Source: an uncultured Lachnospiraceae bacterium (GTDB taxonomy: Bacteria > Bacillota > Clostridia > Lachnospirales > Lachnospiraceae). From it: a stretch of 64,000 nt of DNA. Positions 44,860 through 54,017 of this stretch are shown here, piece after piece. The stretch spans positions 1 through 64,000 of the forward strand of contig CANQDW010000001.1 of the NCBI GenBank assembly GCA_947593975.1. The letters are read 5' to 3'. Each line of letters begins with the position of its first letter. Position 1 is the stretch's first letter. The notes under the pieces were generated by a model. The model was not told where the DNA came from. It saw only the letters and a program-made list of their open reading frames with translations, and did not search any database. The position numbers and the translations under genes were made by a program.

Positions 44860-45651
44860 ATGATATTAGACGATATAGCGGCAGCTACGCGAAAAAGAGT
44901 CGATAACGACATAAGCAAAGTAAGCCTTTCCGAAATGAAAGAACTTGCGGCTAACTGCCCCGACAGTAATTTTGCATTTAAAAAAGCTCTTTCGGGCAGC
45001 GGCATATCGCTTATATGCGAAGTAAAAAAAGCTTCTCCCTCAAAGGGCGTGATCGCAGAGCATTTTCCATATACGGACATTGCAAAAGATTATGAGGCTT
45101 CCGGCGCAGACTGTATATCGGTACTGACTGAACCGCAGTGGTTTTTGGGGAGCGACGAGATATTTAAGGAAATAAGAAAAACCGTATCCATTCCGCTGCT
45201 GCGCAAGGACTTTACGATAGACGAATACCAGATATACCAGGCCAAAGTCTTGGGCGCCGACGCCGTACTCCTTATATGTGCGCTGCTTGACGACGACACT
45301 CTTAAAAGGTATCTTGATATATGCAGCAGCCTTACATTATCTGCGCTTGTAGAAACACACGACGCTTCCGAGATACGATCGGCAGTAAACGCCGGCGCAG
45401 AAATCATAGGCGTTAATAACCGCAACCTGTACAATTTTTCAGAGGATATCACCAATACGGCAAAACTAAGGAACCTCATACCTGACGACGCGGTATTCGT
45501 ATCCGAAAGCGGCATCAAAACTCCGGACGACGCCTTTTCGCTCATACAGGAGGGCGCCGACGCGCTGCTTATAGGAGAAGCGCTCATGAAAAGCAGCAAT
45601 AAAGGAGGCTTTATAAATGAAGTTAAAAATATGCGGCCTGTCACGGCCTGA
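44860..45651 (+). CDS. trpC: indole-3-glycerol phosphate synthase
   Basis: TrpC closes the indole ring by decarboxylating CdRP. The 263-residue TIM barrel has the catalytic Lys region ICEVKKASPSKGVI, LLRKDFTIDEYQIYQ, the Glu-containing ALVETHDASE and GVNNRNL, then FVSESGIKTPDD. AAGGAG precedes the ATG 14 bases after trpD. It is a separate gene that overlaps trpF by 35 bases. Confidence 0.97.
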   Translation: MILDDIAAATRKRVDNDISKVSLSEMKELAANCPDSNFAFKKALSGSGISLICEVKKASPSKGVIAEHFPYTDIAKDYEASGADCISVLTEPQWFLGSDEIFKEIRKTVSIPLLRKDFTIDEYQIYQAKVLGADAVLLICALLDDDTLKRYLDICSSLTLSALVETHDASEIRSAVNAGAEIIGVNNRNLYNFSEDITNTAKLRNLIPDDAVFVSESGIKTPDDAFSLIQEGADALLIGEALMKSSNKGGFINEVKNMRPVTA

Positions 45652-46234
45652 AGATATAGCATACGTAAACGAAGCCGGCGCTGATTATGCGGGTTTTATA
45701 ATCGATTATCCCAAAAGCCGCCGGTGCCTTATGCCGGATGAAGTAGTGCCGTTAACGGAACTTCTTTCCCCGGACACAGACCCCGTAGGCGTATTTGTAG
45801 ACGAGCGCATCTCCGTTATACACAGGCTATATCTGCAGCATGCATTTAATATCGTCCAGCTCCACGGACACGAAGACAACGCATATATCCTTTCGCTCAG
45901 ACAGATCATGCCTTATTTGGAAATATGGAAAGCATTTAAAATCCGTACAAAATCCGATATTAAGGCATGTATGGCCTCTGACGCCGATATGGTCATACTT
46001 GACAACGGATACGGCACAGGCAAAAATTTTGACTGGTCGCTGGTAAAAAATATGAAACGTCCGTTTATCCTCGCCGGAGGACTGACTCCCGGGAATATAG
46101 AAAACGCCGCGCAGCTTCTTAACCCATGGGGGCTGGATATAAGCTCAGGCGTCGAAACAGACGGATATAAAGACAGAAAAAAGATACTTGCTGCTGCAGA
46201 ATGTGTACGCAGACTCAACCGAAAGGAGCAATAA
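45617..46234 (+). CDS. trpF: phosphoribosylanthranilate isomerase
   Basis: The 205-residue TIM barrel isomerises PRA to CdRP. The general-base Cys is in [12 protein letters not shown] and the general-acid Asp in [31 protein letters not shown] is the phosphate loop. AAAGGAGG lies in the trpC end. The trpB ribosome site lies in its last codons. Confidence 0.96.
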   Translation: MKLKICGLSRPEDIAYVNEAGADYAGFIIDYPKSRRCLMPDEVVPLTELLSPDTDPVGVFVDERISVIHRLYLQHAFNIVQLHGHEDNAYILSLRQIMPYLEIWKAFKIRTKSDIKACMASDADMVILDNGYGTGKNFDWSLVKNMKRPFILAGGLTPGNIENAAQLLNPWGLDISSGVETDGYKDRKKILAAAECVRRLNRKEQ

Positions 46235-46235
46235 A

Positions 46236-47420
46236 ATGTCAAAAGGAAGATTTGGCGATCATGGCGGTCAGTACATTCCTGAAACGCTCATGAATGCCGT
46301 AATAGAACTTGAAGAAGCATATGAACATTACAAAAACGATAAAGAGTTCAATGATGAACTTACCGCCCTTTTTAACGAATATGCAGGCCGTCCTTCTCTT
46401 CTTTATTATGCCGAAAAGATGACGAAGGACCTCGGAGGGGCAAAAATATATCTAAAAAGGGAAGATCTCAACCACACAGGATCCCATAAGATCAACAACG
46501 TGCTGGGTCAGATACTCCTTGCAAAGAAAATGGGCAAAACCCGCGTCATAGCAGAGACCGGCGCCGGACAGCACGGCGTTGCCTGCGCTACGGCAGCCGC
46601 CCTTATGGGTATGGAATGTGAAGTTTTCATGGGACGCGAAGATACCGAAAGACAGGCGCTTAACGTATACAGGATGAGACTTCTCGGCGCCAATGTGCAT
46701 CCGGTAGATTCTGGAACCGCTACCCTTAAGGACGCCGTATCGGAAACTATGCGCGAATGGACAAGAAGGTTATCCGATACGCATTACGTACTCGGCTCCG
46801 TAATGGGCCCGCACCCCTTCCCTACTATTGTAAGGGACTTCCAGTCTGTTATCTCAAAAGAGATAAAACAGCAGTGTCTAAAAAAAGAAGGCAAACTGCC
46901 CGACGTCGTAATGGCATGCGTAGGGGGAGGCTCAAACGCAATAGGCGCATTTTATAATTTTATAGACGATCCGTCGGTAAGGCTTATAGGCTGCGAAGCG
47001 GCGGGAAGAGGCATAGACACATTTGAAACAGCCGCAACGATATCAACCGGAAGCCTCGGTATCTTCCATGGAATGAAAAGCTATTTCTGTCAGGACGAAT
47101 ATGGCCAGATAGCTCCCGTATATTCAATATCGGCAGGACTTGATTATCCTGGCATCGGTCCGGAACACGCTTACCTCCACGACATAGGACGCGCCGAGTA
47201 TGTAGCCGTTACCGACGACGAAGCGGTAAACGCTTTCGAATACCTTTCAAGGACCGAAGGAATCATACCTGCGATAGAAAGCGCGCACGCCGTCGCGCAC
47301 GCAATAAAAATAGCGCCGGATATGCCTTGCGATAAAATAATAGTAATAAACATCTCCGGACGCGGCGATAAAGACTGCGCAGCCATCGCACGGTACAGAG
47401 GGGAGGATATATCAGAATGA
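46236..47420 (+). CDS. trpB: tryptophan synthase beta chain
   Basis: TrpB condenses indole with serine using PLP. From the ATG at 46236 (AAAGGAG 6 bases upstream, one base after the trpF stop) it has 394 residues. The PLP lysine is in [14 protein letters not shown], the phosphate loop is [12 protein letters not shown] and the substrate motif [10 protein letters not shown]. It begins [18 protein letters not shown], the TrpB1 form that pairs with TrpA. It overlaps trpA by 4 bases. Confidence 0.97.
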   Translation: MSKGRFGDHGGQYIPETLMNAVIELEEAYEHYKNDKEFNDELTALFNEYAGRPSLLYYAEKMTKDLGGAKIYLKREDLNHTGSHKINNVLGQILLAKKMGKTRVIAETGAGQHGVACATAAALMGMECEVFMGREDTERQALNVYRMRLLGANVHPVDSGTATLKDAVSETMREWTRRLSDTHYVLGSVMGPHPFPTIVRDFQSVISKEIKQQCLKKEGKLPDVVMACVGGGSNAIGAFYNFIDDPSVRLIGCEAAGRGIDTFETAATISTGSLGIFHGMKSYFCQDEYGQIAPVYSISAGLDYPGIGPEHAYLHDIGRAEYVAVTDDEAVNAFEYLSRTEGIIPAIESAHAVAHAIKIAPDMPCDKIIVINISGRGDKDCAAIARYRGEDISE

Positions 47421-48181
47421 AAACTGCAGACGCATTTAACAACAAAAAAGCATTTATCGCATTTTTAACATGCGGGGATCCCGATATAGAAACCACTGAA
47501 AAGCTTATACCCGAAATGGAAAAAGCGGGCGCGGATCTCATAGAACTTGGCATCCCATTTTCAGATCCCACTGCCGAAGGCCCTGTCATACAGGCTGCAA
47601 ATGAAAGAGCTTTAAAAGCCGGCATAACAACCGATAAGATATTTGACATGGTAAGACGCATAAGGGATAAAGTTAATATCCCTCTCGTATTTATGACATA
47701 CGCCAACGTAGTATATTCATACGGCACGGAACGTTTCATAAAGACGGCTTACGACATAGGCATGAACGGAATCATACTCCCTGACGTGCCGTTTGAGGAA
47801 AAAAGCGAATTTTCCGAAACATGCGAAAAATACGGTCTGGACTTCATATCGCTTATCGCGCCTACATCAAAGAACCGTATAGAAACCATAGCAAAAGAAG
47901 CTTCCGGCTTCATATACTGCGTATCTTCCCTCGGAGTTACCGGCGTAAGAAGCAATATATCTACCAATGTAGCTGAAATAGTAGAACATATAAGAACCGC
48001 CACGGACATACCCGTAGCAATAGGTTTCGGCATATCAACGCCAACTCAGGCGCACGATATGGCCGCCTGCTCGGATGGGATCATTATTGGTTCGGCTATA
48101 ATAAAAATTGTTGAAAAGTACGGCAGGGAATGTATACCTCATGTATATGACTATATGAAAGAAATCAGGCAGGCTATATAA
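47417..48181 (+). CDS. trpA: tryptophan synthase alpha chain
   Basis: TrpA cleaves indole-3-glycerol phosphate and channels indole to TrpB. The 254-residue barrel has catalytic Glu in [17 protein letters not shown] and Asp in the same stretch, [12 protein letters not shown] and the [12 protein letters not shown] loop. GGGGAGG precedes the ATG inside trpB. It is the last gene of the operon. Nested-hairpin copy C follows 52 bases later and could act as a terminator, though no T-run is seen. Confidence 0.97.
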   Translation: MKTADAFNNKKAFIAFLTCGDPDIETTEKLIPEMEKAGADLIELGIPFSDPTAEGPVIQAANERALKAGITTDKIFDMVRRIRDKVNIPLVFMTYANVVYSYGTERFIKTAYDIGMNGIILPDVPFEEKSEFSETCEKYGLDFISLIAPTSKNRIETIAKEASGFIYCVSSLGVTGVRSNISTNVAEIVEHIRTATDIPVAIGFGISTPTQAHDMAACSDGIIIGSAIIKIVEKYGRECIPHVYDYMKEIRQAI

Positions 48182-48232
48182 ACGCTGCCATGAATTTTAG
48201 TAAAGTTTTATAACAAGGGATTTTAAATTATG

Positions 48233-48351
48233 TATAGCTCCCCGGCATAAGACACGTTTGCACTTGGTTCGCCGCGCAGCGGTGCATAAAATAGCAAAGT
48301 ACGCTATTTAAGCACCGGCGGGCTCATACAGTCTTATGTCGGGGAGCTATA
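48233..48351 (+). repeat. nested-hairpin repeat, copy C
   Basis: Outer arms of 21 bases (48233-48253 and 48331-48351) pair with a single G-U position (AGCTCCCC/GGGGAGCT at the heart). The inner stem CGGTGCATAAAATAGC pairs with GCTATTTAAGCACCG with one bulge. The core GCGCAGCGGTGCATAA...TTAAGCACCGGCGGGC is shared with A and B. It sits between the convergent trpA and Rpn genes. Confidence 0.85.
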
Positions 48352-48395
48352 CTTACTTAAATCTGCTGTTATAAATCATGAATAAATATTCAATT

Positions 48396-49379
48396 CTACC
48401 CGGATATCTTTTCCGCAAGTTTATCATTAAGTATTTCAAGCAGGGATTGCCTGTCTTCATCAGGTACACCTATAGCGCAAATGGCTTCTTCGGCACTTAA
48501 CTTTAATGATTTCATAATATTTAATATATCGTCTATCCGCGTTTCCTGCTCTACCTTTTCACAAAGCACTTCACCAAGATTACTCATTGAATTTGCCTCC
48601 TTACTCATCGTTTCTGACATCTGAATATCAAAGTCTTTTTCCAATATGTTTTTCTTCGCTTTTGGCTCCATATCTGCTGACAGCAGTACATTTAACAGAC
48701 GCAGGATACGGTTATCTTCTGTCTCGTCTGCTAAGCCAAGCCTTATCATAAGTATCGTAAGAAGATCGTAATTATTTTCCTTTTCCGTAACGTTCCCTAC
48801 GACCTGTTCCTCGGACATTCTGTATCTTGTGATAGTATTTGCCTTTTTAGCGGCTGCATCCATCTGTATCCATATAGAATATACCTTGCGTATCTTTTCA
48901 TAGTGACTTTTTACAAAAACCGTATTCTTCTGCGCCGATATCATACGACTCACATAATATATAGCCCTTTTTATAATAGGGTAAGTTACTTTACGACTTT
49001 TTTGCGCCTCAATGTTTATAATAAGCTGTACAGGTTCTTTCATACCGGGCACAACGGCAGAAAATCGTATATCATAATATATGCTGCCTTCCATAACCGA
49101 GGTATCTTCTACATTCATTCCGCTAATAACACTATCATTATAATCTGAATCCTCCTGATAATCAAGCTCGTCCTGATCAACTGCTATTGAAGATATCTTT
49201 GGTTCTCCCTCTATGCATTCATTCATAATCTGCGAAATAGTGAAACATTTAAATTCATTTACACATTCTCTAAGTATCCATGCAAGAATTATTTTTTCAG
49301 ACAGAAGCCGCTTCACACAGGCATCATACTGAGCTTCTTTACTTGTAGTATCTATCATTTTTGATATTGTATTCTTCAA
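48396..49379 (-). CDS. Rpn/PD-(D/E)XK nuclease family transposase-like protein
   Basis: The 327-residue protein has the PDDEXK-type core of the Rpn / PD-(D/E)XK transposase family. The Asp strand is in IYYDIRFSAVVPG and the E-x-Q strand in LIINIEAQKSR. A conserved helical block follows (YYVSRMISAQKN, VYSIWIQMDAA, LLTILMIRLG). The C-terminal part has the helical tail shared with the partial protein at the window start. Rpn proteins are linked to recA-independent recombination and, in some cases, phage defence. It starts with TTG at 49379, GGAGG lying 6 bases upstream. It is a single-gene unit. Confidence 0.82.
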   Translation of the reverse strand: MKNTISKMIDTTSKEAQYDACVKRLLSEKIILAWILRECVNEFKCFTISQIMNECIEGEPKISSIAVDQDELDYQEDSDYNDSVISGMNVEDTSVMEGSIYYDIRFSAVVPGMKEPVQLIINIEAQKSRKVTYPIIKRAIYYVSRMISAQKNTVFVKSHYEKIRKVYSIWIQMDAAAKKANTITRYRMSEEQVVGNVTEKENNYDLLTILMIRLGLADETEDNRILRLLNVLLSADMEPKAKKNILEKDFDIQMSETMSKEANSMSNLGEVLCEKVEQETRIDDILNIMKSLKLSAEEAICAIGVPDEDRQSLLEILNDKLAEKISG

Positions 49380-49454
49380 TATATTCCTCCGTTCTTAATA
49401 GATTTTCAAAGATCATATATGATACATATTATTGTTTTTCAAAAAGTACTTTTA

Positions 49455-49497
49455 GTTATTGTAACACACCCGGGCGGGTAATACAATAACTTTTTTT
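49455..49497 (+). terminator. inverted repeat with T-run upstream of the Rpn gene
   Basis: GTTATTGTA (49455-49463) pairs with TACAATAAC (49482-49490), the loop carries CCCGGGCGGG, and seven T follow on the plus strand. It lies upstream of a minus-strand gene, so its role is unclear (terminator for rightward transcripts or part of the Rpn promoter region). Confidence 0.4.
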
Positions 49498-49544
49498 AAT
49501 TTTTGTAATAAATTTTTTCATTCAAAAAAATCTCCGAATATAAT

Positions 49545-49591
49545 TATGGCGGTTTAAGCAGAATTACCGTAATTATGCTTAAACCGCCATA
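49545..49591 (-). terminator. hairpin after the first lipoprotein gene (family member 1)
   Basis: The 15-base arms ATGGCGGTTTAAGCA and TGCTTAAACCGCCAT pair perfectly around GAATTACCGTAATTA, which is itself nearly palindromic. It sits 31 bases after a minus-strand stop. Hairpins at 53302 and 58185 share the TTAAGCAGRATTACCRTAATT core. Confidence 0.65.
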
Positions 49592-49622
49592 TTCTTATCT
49601 TCATAACAAATTCTCAAAATCA

Positions 49623-50825
49623 CTAAAAATCCGTCGTTAGTTCTCCCGTTTCCATATCCACGATAGCAAAGTGCTCATATTCCTTGGACAATCCCAAATC
49701 TTCATTTTCCTTTCTTTTATCAAATAAAAAGGCGTATACCGGTCTTGCCTCAACTGCCTTTCCGGGGGAGCTGATATAATCGTTGGGCGCCGGACCAATT
49801 GTTGAATATATCACATATAAAGGAATTATTTTTTCAATCTTTAGTTTATTAAAATCTGCCAGTTTTTTGTTTACAAGTTTTACCGCACTTTCAAAATCAA
49901 CTATTTTTTGAATGTTTTGCGCCGAGTCAAGTTTGATGGTTCCCTGTCCGTTTGAAAAAAATGTTATGTTATCCTGAGTATCATAGCTGATATTTACATC
50001 GCATCCGGCGATTTCTGTTTTATCATCATCACCATAACTCGAACTTATATGGTTATTGAGTCTGATTCCTTTATATTCAAGCTCTGCGCTTATTGTCAAC
50101 ACATAGCTTTCTTTTTTATCCTGAGGATACAGGTATGTTTTGGTGAGCGCGTCGGCTGCATGGTACGTTAACTGCCCTGCCGGCATTTTTTCGGCAAGCC
50201 ATTTTTCAGCTTTACGGCACATCTTTTTTAGGGCTGCGGAGCCGTCGTTGAGCTTGACGTTTACTTTGGATATATCATCGGTATCAATATCATATTCATC
50301 ATTTATTGCCGCCTGCATTTCGGCGTCTTCATCATCGCCAATATCTAAGACAATAGAATCATATGTCACGCCCGCATAATATGAGATAAACCCATTCTCG
50401 CTTATATTGAACCCCTTTTTTTCCTTTTCGCTGTCATAATTTTCACAGGCGCCAAGCATACCGACATCAGACTTTCCCATAAAAGTATCTTTGTTTATTC
50501 CAAACAATTGCAGATACCTATCCTTATCCGAAAGAAAATCCTTTTCATATGACATTTGCAGCAGACAGACATCTTCTACTTTGGAAAAATCAACCTTATC
50601 GGGCAGCTCTATATTTCCCGTGTCAATACTTATATCAGAAAGACCGGCGTTTTTTAGTTCCGCGGGCTCGCAGTAAGTAATATCTATCTTCTCCGTAATC
50701 TGTTTATTTTTTCCGTAATCCTTCGTTCTTTCGATAACTTCTTCGGGAGTCTTACGGCATCCGCACAGGATCCCGCATGAAAATATACAAATTAAAAAAA
50801 CTAATAGCTTCATTTTAAAATGCAT
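49623..50825 (-). CDS. lipoprotein of unknown function, paralogue of 55616-56821
   Basis: The 400-residue protein has a signal segment and lipobox (LCGC, lipid Cys 23). It then has acidic soluble sequence with no family I recognise. It is paralogous along its whole length to the protein at 55616-56821: both have CRKTPEEV, MSYEKDFL, GFNISENGF, AELEYKGIRLN and the C-terminal GLSKEYEHF-VDMETGELTTDF. The C-terminal part (VYAFLFDKRKEN...VDMETGEL) looks like a beta-rich PepSY-like or regulatory domain, but this is only resemblance. AGGAGG precedes the ATG. Unlike its paralogue it is not followed by ABC transporter genes. Confidence 0.85.
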   Translation of the reverse strand: MHFKMKLLVFLICIFSCGILCGCRKTPEEVIERTKDYGKNKQITEKIDITYCEPAELKNAGLSDISIDTGNIELPDKVDFSKVEDVCLLQMSYEKDFLSDKDRYLQLFGINKDTFMGKSDVGMLGACENYDSEKEKKGFNISENGFISYYAGVTYDSIVLDIGDDEDAEMQAAINDEYDIDTDDISKVNVKLNDGSAALKKMCRKAEKWLAEKMPAGQLTYHAADALTKTYLYPQDKKESYVLTISAELEYKGIRLNNHISSSYGDDDKTEIAGCDVNISYDTQDNITFFSNGQGTIKLDSAQNIQKIVDFESAVKLVNKKLADFNKLKIEKIIPLYVIYSTIGPAPNDYISSPGKAVEARPVYAFLFDKRKENEDLGLSKEYEHFAIVDMETGELTTDF

Positions 50826-50878
50826 AAAAATTCCTCCTATAAATGCTCTTTAAATCCACTGTTTACTAATATAATAAT

Positions 50879-50907
50879 ATATTACTATCCGTACTGTATA
50901 TTGTCAA
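50879..50907 (-). promoter_or_regulatory. promoter of the first lipoprotein gene
   Basis: On the minus strand TTGACA (50902-50907), 17 bases, TAATAT (50879-50884). The -10 lies in an 18-base near-palindrome (50871-50888, one imperfect pair). The same arrangement precedes the paralogous lipoprotein gene. Confidence 0.7.
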
Positions 50908-50956
50908 GTACTATTTTTGTTACATTACCTGTTTGTCACAACAAGCCATATATAAA

Positions 50957-51013
50957 CTCCCCGCCATAAGATACATGCACGTTTGGTTCGCCATATAATC
51001 TTATGACAGGGAG
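50957..51013. repeat. short hairpin repeat, copy D (relative of copy C)
   Basis: The 16-base arms CTCCCCGCCATAAGAT (50957-50972) and ATCTTATGACAGGGAG (50998-51013) pair with two G-U or mismatch positions. The arms match those of copy C. The loop GCACGTTTGGTTCGCC still resembles the 5' flank of copy C, but the inner conserved hairpin is missing. Confidence 0.75.
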
Positions 51014-51065
51014 CCCTATCGGCTTAAGCCGTCATATTTATTAAATTACTTGCCTGCATAAAATA

Positions 51066-52073
51066 TTATTGCTGTTTTTTATAAATAAAATATCTTTTTC
51101 CGCTATGCTCATAATTGTCAACTGCCACAAAAAAATTACCGTTATCTAAAACCTTAAAATACTCCAACATCTTTTCCTGTCCGTATGCGGGATTAAATAC
51201 TCCATCACTGCTTCCGTTATAGATCAGTTCAAATACCCCGCCGTCTTTTGTATCGCATCTGTATACTCCGTTCCTATTACAATAATAGATGCAGCTTCCG
51301 TTGTAATCAACCGCATTGAAGGGGTATTTATATTCAACGCCATTTAAATTAATTAAATGACCCATTACAGACGTCTCGCCTTCCGGAAGATTATATGACG
51401 AAGTTTTCTTCCCATTAAGATCGTACTCTTTAATTGTGCTGCCGTAATCATAGAAATACAATTTACCGCTGTCAAACTCGTAACTGCCGCCGGTTTTCAG
51501 TTTCTTATCGGATATAACTTTCTTTTTCTTAAGATCATAACACTGAAGATAATTATATTCTTTATCCTTTTTGGTCGTAACATTTAAAACATAGTACATC
51601 TTCCTGCCTTTTATCGTAACATCTTCTATGTTCGTATCTTTTATTTTTTGCGGATACTTTTTATCGATCTTTATAGGATACGACCCTTTTACTTTACCGT
51701 TTTGGTTCCTTACCCGGATAACGGTCTTATTGTTTCCATGTTCAACATACGTATATACATTATTGTTTTCAAACTTAAAGGCATATGTTTTGTCATTCTT
51801 ACATACAAACTCTTTTTGGTCTGCTTTTTCATCTTCCGATGATATAGTATAAGTAATTACCTTGCTGCAGGTCTTATCGTATTTATCTGAATAATGATCA
51901 TCGTCATTCTCAAGCACAATAAGATCGCTCCCATAAGAATAATACTGTTCATGGCATGTAAACGCATACAGCTGTTCTTTTGGTTCATACTCCGCAGCCT
52001 CAGCCGTTTTTAAAGTTCCTGCGCACATAAAGCTCATTAAAAGTATTGAAATAACTAAATTTTTCTTTTTCAT
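51066..52073 (-). CDS. exported predicted beta-propeller-like protein, paralogue of 57062-58042
   Basis: The 335-residue protein has a signal peptide (LVISILLMSFMCAGTLKTAEA). The mature part is a series of beta-strand repeats of the kind GGSYEFDSGKLYFYDYGSTI and GSCIYYCNRNGVYRCDTKDG, like propeller or DUF5050-type proteins. I assign no function. The stretches GKKTSSYNLPEG and NGVYRC are shared with the paralogue at 57062-58042. AAGGTG precedes the ATG. It starts 21 bases after the LRR gene stop, so both form one unit. Confidence 0.8.
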   Translation of the reverse strand: MKKKNLVISILLMSFMCAGTLKTAEAAEYEPKEQLYAFTCHEQYYSYGSDLIVLENDDDHYSDKYDKTCSKVITYTISSEDEKADQKEFVCKNDKTYAFKFENNNVYTYVEHGNNKTVIRVRNQNGKVKGSYPIKIDKKYPQKIKDTNIEDVTIKGRKMYYVLNVTTKKDKEYNYLQCYDLKKKKVISDKKLKTGGSYEFDSGKLYFYDYGSTIKEYDLNGKKTSSYNLPEGETSVMGHLINLNGVEYKYPFNAVDYNGSCIYYCNRNGVYRCDTKDGGVFELIYNGSSDGVFNPAYGQEKMLEYFKVLDNGNFFVAVDNYEHSGKRYFIYKKQQ

Positions 52074-52094
52074 AAACTCACACCTTCTTTATCC

Positions 52095-53159
52095 TTATTC
52101 CGCTTTTTCATCAGGCATTGCCGTACCGGATAATTCTATATGCCGTAAAGAATGAAGCATACTTGTATCCAGATCTTCTAAAGGCGCTTTAATATAAATC
52201 TTTGTAAGTTTTTTATTATGGCTCAGATCTATATTTTTAACCGACGCTTCTATCCAGATTTCCTTCAGCTCTGTATTTTTACTAAGATCTATCTTTTCAA
52301 CCGGCGCGTTTATATAAAGATATTTCAACTTTTTATTTTTACTAAGATCCAGATTTTTGACCGGCGCTGCTATCTCTAAGTTTTTTAATTCCGTATTGCT
52401 GCTGACGTCAATATTTTTAACCGGCGCCGATATCGAAAGCTCTTTAAGATTTTTATTTTTCCTTAAATCTATGTCCTTCAGCTTTTCTGAATAAATAGAA
52501 AAACTTTTCACATTATCATTAGCGGCTATATCAAATTTTTTAACCTGCCCCACAACATGTACATAGCTCAGTTTTGGATTTTTGGATATATCAATATTTC
52601 GGTCGCAATCCAACTCTTTCAGTTTATTCAGATTCCCAATATCAGCGTTTTCTACATTACGCAATGTCAGCTGTTTTATTTTTTTATTCTTGCTTATATC
52701 AATATTTTTTATAACGCCTTTAGTAGTGCGCACCTCAAGGTTCTCAATATTGGGCGCTTTTTCAAAACTGAGCTTATTGATCCCGGAACGACAGTTCAGC
52801 GTAAAAGTTTTTAACTTATTAAAATCTCCAACCTTCAGATTTTTAAAGCTTTTACCTTCAAGATTAATATCTTTAAGCCCTGTCAGATATTCCAATCCTT
52901 TACAATTTATTTCCCGGTTGCTTTCCCATTCATCTATCTCTATCTCAAAGTGTTTTAATCCACTTATTTCATTCGGAGACAGATGGTTATCCCCGTTTTT
53001 GTCGTAACGTTCACAAGTATCTAATATACTCTTTGAAAAATGTTTTCTGTTGAGCAAAACATCTGCTGCCCTCGCAGGCTTTAACTGCCCAAACATACTA
53101 ACCCCCATTCCAAATACAGTCAATGCAAATGCTGCTGCAATCCTCTGTTTCTTTTTCAT
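52095..53159 (-). CDS. secreted leucine-rich-repeat protein with one EF-hand
   Basis: The 354-residue protein has a signal peptide (IAAAFALTVFGMGVSMFG). A single canonical EF-hand/dockerin-like Ca2+ loop follows (residues 53-64, D-K-N-G-D-N-H-L-S-P-N-E). After it come repeated 20-residue LRR units of the form VKNIDLSKNTELKELxIxAP, the last four or five nearly regular. Such proteins stick to surfaces or other proteins. It starts with the same leader sequence as the gene at 57062-58042 (GGGGGAG 8 bases before the ATG). No sorting signal such as LPxTG is seen. Confidence 0.85.
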   Translation of the reverse strand: MKKKQRIAAAFALTVFGMGVSMFGQLKPARAADVLLNRKHFSKSILDTCERYDKNGDNHLSPNEISGLKHFEIEIDEWESNREINCKGLEYLTGLKDINLEGKSFKNLKVGDFNKLKTFTLNCRSGINKLSFEKAPNIENLEVRTTKGVIKNIDISKNKKIKQLTLRNVENADIGNLNKLKELDCDRNIDISKNPKLSYVHVVGQVKKFDIAANDNVKSFSIYSEKLKDIDLRKNKNLKELSISAPVKNIDVSSNTELKNLEIAAPVKNLDLSKNKKLKYLYINAPVEKIDLSKNTELKEIWIEASVKNIDLSHNKKLTKIYIKAPLEDLDTSMLHSLRHIELSGTAMPDEKAE

Positions 53160-53208
53160 GATTAATCTCCCCCTACTGGTTTTTAATATAATTTATTTTT
53201 TTCAATCA

Positions 53209-53265
53209 TATATTAACAGATATATCCATATCATGTGTGTTATTATTTTGCAAATATCATGTCAA
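53209..53265 (-). promoter_or_regulatory. conserved 57-base upstream module, copy 1
   Basis: The module runs from a TTGACA-like end (53260-53265) to CTGTTAATATA, with GATATGGATATATC inside. It is 49 bases from the ATG of the EF-hand LRR gene. Copies at 58092 and 60939 have the same length. No convincing -10 at normal spacing to TTGACA is seen. Confidence 0.7.
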
Positions 53266-53301
53266 TATTATGACTATTTTTCTAAAAATATGATATAAAT
53301 A

Positions 53302-53344
53302 TGGCAGCTTAAGCAGGATTACCATAATTCTGCCCAAACTGCCA
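53302..53344 (-). terminator. hairpin after the ABC operon (family member 2)
   Basis: TGGCAG...CTGCCA outer and GCAG/CTGC inner pairings surround a GATTACCATAATT core, placed 50 bases after the ATPase stop. Near-identical to the hairpin at 58185. Confidence 0.65.
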
Positions 53345-53393
53345 CGTATATTGATATTGTATTACTATAATCTATGCTTTTTCTGCTGCCTTA

Positions 53394-54017
53394 TCAGACG
53401 ATCCTCCCGCCATCTATCTCATAAGTACGGTCGCACAGATACGAAATATCATTTTCATTATGCGATACCAAAAGTATCGTCTTGCCCCTGTCTTTTTCAT
53501 CCATAAGGATTTCCCTGATCTTGCCCGCCATTTTCTTATCAAGGCCGTTAAACGGTTCGTCAAGTATAAGTATGTCCGGGTTTTCCATAAGCGCCTGCGC
53601 GATACCGAGACGCTGCCTCATTCCGAGCGAATATTTTTTCACGCTCTTTTTGCTGTACGGGTCAAGCTCCACAAGCTTCATGTAATTGATTATCTCTTCT
53701 TTACCTATGACTTTATTGATTCCCGCAAGCACCTTAAGGTTCTCGTATCCGCTGAAATACGGGACAAATCCCGGATTCTCGATTATAAATCCGCACTTTT
53801 TCGGAAATTCCGTATCTTTTCCTATCCTTTTTCCGGATACGAGTATCTCTCCGGTAAACGACGTGTTAAATCCGCATATGCATTTCATCAGCATCGTCTT
53901 TCCGGAGCCGTTGCCGCCCGTAAGCCCCACGGTCTCGCCTTTTTTTACTTCTATTGATACATTGTCCAGTATCTTATTCTTCTTTATCGTAAGAGATACA
54001 TCCTTTACGCTTATCAT
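53394..54017 (-). CDS. ABC transporter ATPase
   Basis: The 207-residue ATPase has Walker A GLTGGNGSGKTMLMK, Q-loop region CGFIIENPGFVPYFSG, signature YSLGMRQRLGIAQALM, Walker B DILILDEPFNGLD and the H-loop VSHNEND. At just over 200 residues it is a short member of the DRA/CcmA-like group that serves ABC-2 exporters. GGGGGC precedes the ATG, which overlaps the second permease stop by 4 bases. The cargo is unknown. Confidence 0.92.
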   Translation of the reverse strand: MISVKDVSLTIKKNKILDNVSIEVKKGETVGLTGGNGSGKTMLMKCICGFNTSFTGEILVSGKRIGKDTEFPKKCGFIIENPGFVPYFSGYENLKVLAGINKVIGKEEIINYMKLVELDPYSKKSVKKYSLGMRQRLGIAQALMENPDILILDEPFNGLDKKMAGKIREILMDEKDRGKTILLVSHNENDISYLCDRTYEIDGGRIV

